In this document: positions 5,205-6,007 of the stretch, piece after piece
Layout: each line of letters starts with the position of its first letter
How positions within the stretch are numbered: position 1 is the stretch's first letter
Source of the DNA: Sphingomonas hengshuiensis
Lineage (GTDB): Bacteria; Pseudomonadota; Alphaproteobacteria; Sphingomonadales; Sphingomonadaceae
Length of the DNA: 6,007 nt
Assembly (NCBI GenBank): GCA_003240755.1
Contig: QFNF01000059.1
Location: 1 to 6,007 of the forward strand
Reading direction: 5' to 3'
Translations under genes and position numbers: made by a program
Notes under the pieces: model-generated
Seen by the model: only the letters and a program-made list of their open reading frames with translations
Database searches by the model: none
What the model was told of the DNA's origin: nothing

Positions 5205-5465
5205 GGCGGCGCAGCGTAGCGCGTGCTCGGCCGGGCTCACCGGCTCGAAGGAGATGAGCGGAACCAGCGGTGCCGAGACGATCTCGAGGCTCGCGTGGTA
5301 GATTTGACGCTCCGCTTCGGCGAAGCTGAGCGCTGCGCCACGTGAGACGAACCGGCCCTCCATCTTTCGACCGCTATCCTGCACGAGCCAGTGGCCCGCC
5401 TTGTCCTGACCGACGTAGATGATCGTCCCGCGTTCGTCGGGCTCCGGATTGGGTTCGGACGACAT
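5202..5465 (-). CDS. Small DUF2188-like protein, first gene of the operon
   Basis: This is an 87-residue soluble protein. A longer reading frame from TTG 5477 exists, but ATG 5465 is preferred because AAAGG (5474-5470) lies four bases upstream of it. After an acidic, Pro-rich N-terminus (residues 1-12), the core reads GTIIYVGQDKAGHWLVQDSGRKMEGRFVSR in outline, followed by a helix AALSFAEAERQ. This strand-turn-strand-helix layout, with a Trp in the second strand and an Ala/Glu-rich helix, resembles small DUF2188 proteins, which have no known activity. The C-terminal 30 residues are hydrophobic (SAPLVPLISFEPV) but too broken for a membrane helix. It is followed after 10 bases by the methyltransferase-like gene. 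A regulatory or binding role is possible but nothing in the sequence proves it. Confidence 0.7.
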   Translation of the reverse strand: MSSEPNPEPDERGTIIYVGQDKAGHWLVQDSGRKMEGRFVSRGAALSFAEAERQIYHASLEIVSAPLVPLISFEPVSPAEHALRCAA

Positions 5466-5469
5466 ATCG

Positions 5470-5474
5470 CCTTT
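5470..5474 (-). promoter_or_regulatory. Ribosome binding site fixing the first operon start
   Basis: AAAGG on the - strand, four bases before ATG 5465. It lies inside the longer TTG-initiated frame, which therefore is probably not the real start. Confidence 0.55.
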
Positions 5475-5481
5475 CAAACCT

Positions 5482-5492
5482 TCGATAATCGA
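5482..5492. promoter_or_regulatory. Palindrome TCGAT-A-ATCGA upstream of the operon
   Basis: Perfect five-base arms around a single base, 16 bases upstream of ATG 5465 in the 155-base spacer before the operon. Its position between the presumed promoter and the start codon would suit an operator, but an 11-base palindrome can arise by chance. The rest of the spacer shows only one more CGGGAA element (5552-5557). Confidence 0.25.
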
Positions 5493-5620
5493 GCGTCCAG
5501 CGCCCGCTTGTCCGAGGTACTAGGCCCCGCATAGTGTTTCGAGATCGATTCCGGGAAAGTGCATAGTGCGCGCGTAGGCCTGATAACGGCTCGTCGCATT
5601 CGGGTCGGCGGGCAAGTGAT

Positions 5621-6007
5621 CTACAACCAACGCGCCTTGCGGAAGCGCCAGTACAGCGCCGAACAGATCGTCAGGATCACGCCGATAGTTATGGGATAAC
5701 CGTAGGGGCTCCGCAGCTCGGGCATATGTTCGAAGTTCATCCCGTAGATGCCGGCGATGGCAGTCGGCACGGCCAGGATCGCTGCCCAGGCCGCAAGCTG
5801 GCGCGTGATCGCGCCGGTGCGCTGCTGCTCAATGAGATTGCTGAACTCGAACACCGATGACAGCAGATCGCGCAAACCGCTCGCCATTGTCTCCACCCTG
5901 CGAACGTGATCCAGCACGTCGCGGAAGTACAGTCGAGCTTCGGCATCGACGCACGGAAGTTCGTTCTTGGACAGCTTGCGGGCAACCTCCTCCATCGGAA
6001 CCAGAAT
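5621..6007 (-). CDS. corA: CorA-type Mg2+/Co2+ channel, C-terminal part (partial)
   Basis: The frame is open from the window edge to TAG at 5623-5621, giving the last 128 residues; the N-terminal cytoplasmic domain lies outside the window. The visible part starts in the long stalk helix (MEEVARKLSKNELPCVDAEARLYFRDVLDHVRRVE), which in this family leads into the pore helix. Helix 1 (about 71-90) ends in the signature GMN (89-91) within YGMNFEHMPEL, the external selectivity loop. Helix 2 (about 104-121) ends in the basic tail RFRKARWL, typical of the family's cytoplasmic terminus. CorA pentamers move Mg2+ and Co2+ across the inner membrane. Some relatives with GMN act as Zn2+ exporters (ZntB), which the missing N-terminus would help separate. 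It is upstream of the lysA operon on the same strand but 155 bases away, so probably a separate transcript. Confidence 0.9.
   Translation of the reverse strand: MLVPMEEVARKLSKNELPCVDAEARLYFRDVLDHVRRVETMASGLRDLLSSVFEFSNLIEQQRTGAITRQLAAWAAILAVPTAIAGIYGMNFEHMPELRSPYGYPITIGVILTICSALYWRFRKARWL

Larger units (their letters stand above)
3096..5465 (-). other. Predicted four-gene operon ending in lysA
   Basis: Four - strand genes are packed head to tail. The 5465-5202 gene is followed after 10 bases by the methyltransferase-like gene. That gene shares ATGA (4673-4670) with the membrane-protein gene, which is followed after 18 bases by lysA. Ribosome binding sites are visible before the first, second and fourth genes. 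No promoter or terminator interrupts the row, so cotranscription is likely. The promoter should lie in 5466-5620, but I cannot pick out a convincing -35/-10 pair. Confidence 0.75.

Overview
The window looks like chromosomal DNA from a GC-rich alphaproteobacterium, most likely a sphingomonad. This placement is an inference. It rests on the high-GC codon use of the right half and on the resemblance of several proteins (THP-type histidine phosphatase, GFA protein, short phosphotransferase, small operon proteins) to sphingomonad proteins as I remember them; no database search was run. No rRNA, tRNA, CRISPR array, transposase or integrase is visible, and no gene-free stretch exceeds about 180 bases.

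The left half (1-3050) carries genes only on the + strand, each separated by a short spacer: a lipoprotein (177-725), a two-helix membrane miniprotein (757-948), a histidine-phosphatase-fold protein (1119-1694), a seven-cysteine GFA/CENP-V-type zinc protein (1828-2238), and a small-molecule phosphotransferase (2337-3050). The phosphotransferase is interrupted by one in-frame amber codon where a Trp codon is expected. Spacers here are rich in short CGGGAA/TTCCCG elements, including three exact copies of a 12-base word and two copies of a 15-base hairpin-like word. Base composition is lower in GC than on the right. The genes look like independent accessory units, not one pathway.

The right half (3096-5465) is a compact - strand operon of four genes: a small DUF2188-like protein, a short SAM-dependent methyltransferase-like protein, a two-helix membrane protein with a basic tail, and a complete diaminopimelate decarboxylase (LysA). 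Junctions are a 10-base gap with the ribosome binding site overlapping the upstream stop, a 4-base ATGA overlap, and an 18-base gap. The lysA gene converges on the phosphotransferase remnant. Upstream of the operon, also on the - strand and running off the window, is the C-terminal part of a CorA-type Mg2+/Co2+ channel.

I see no clear undescribed system. The best leads are the lysA-containing operon with its uncharacterised partners, the amber-interrupted kinase, and the spacer-specific CGGGAA repeat family.
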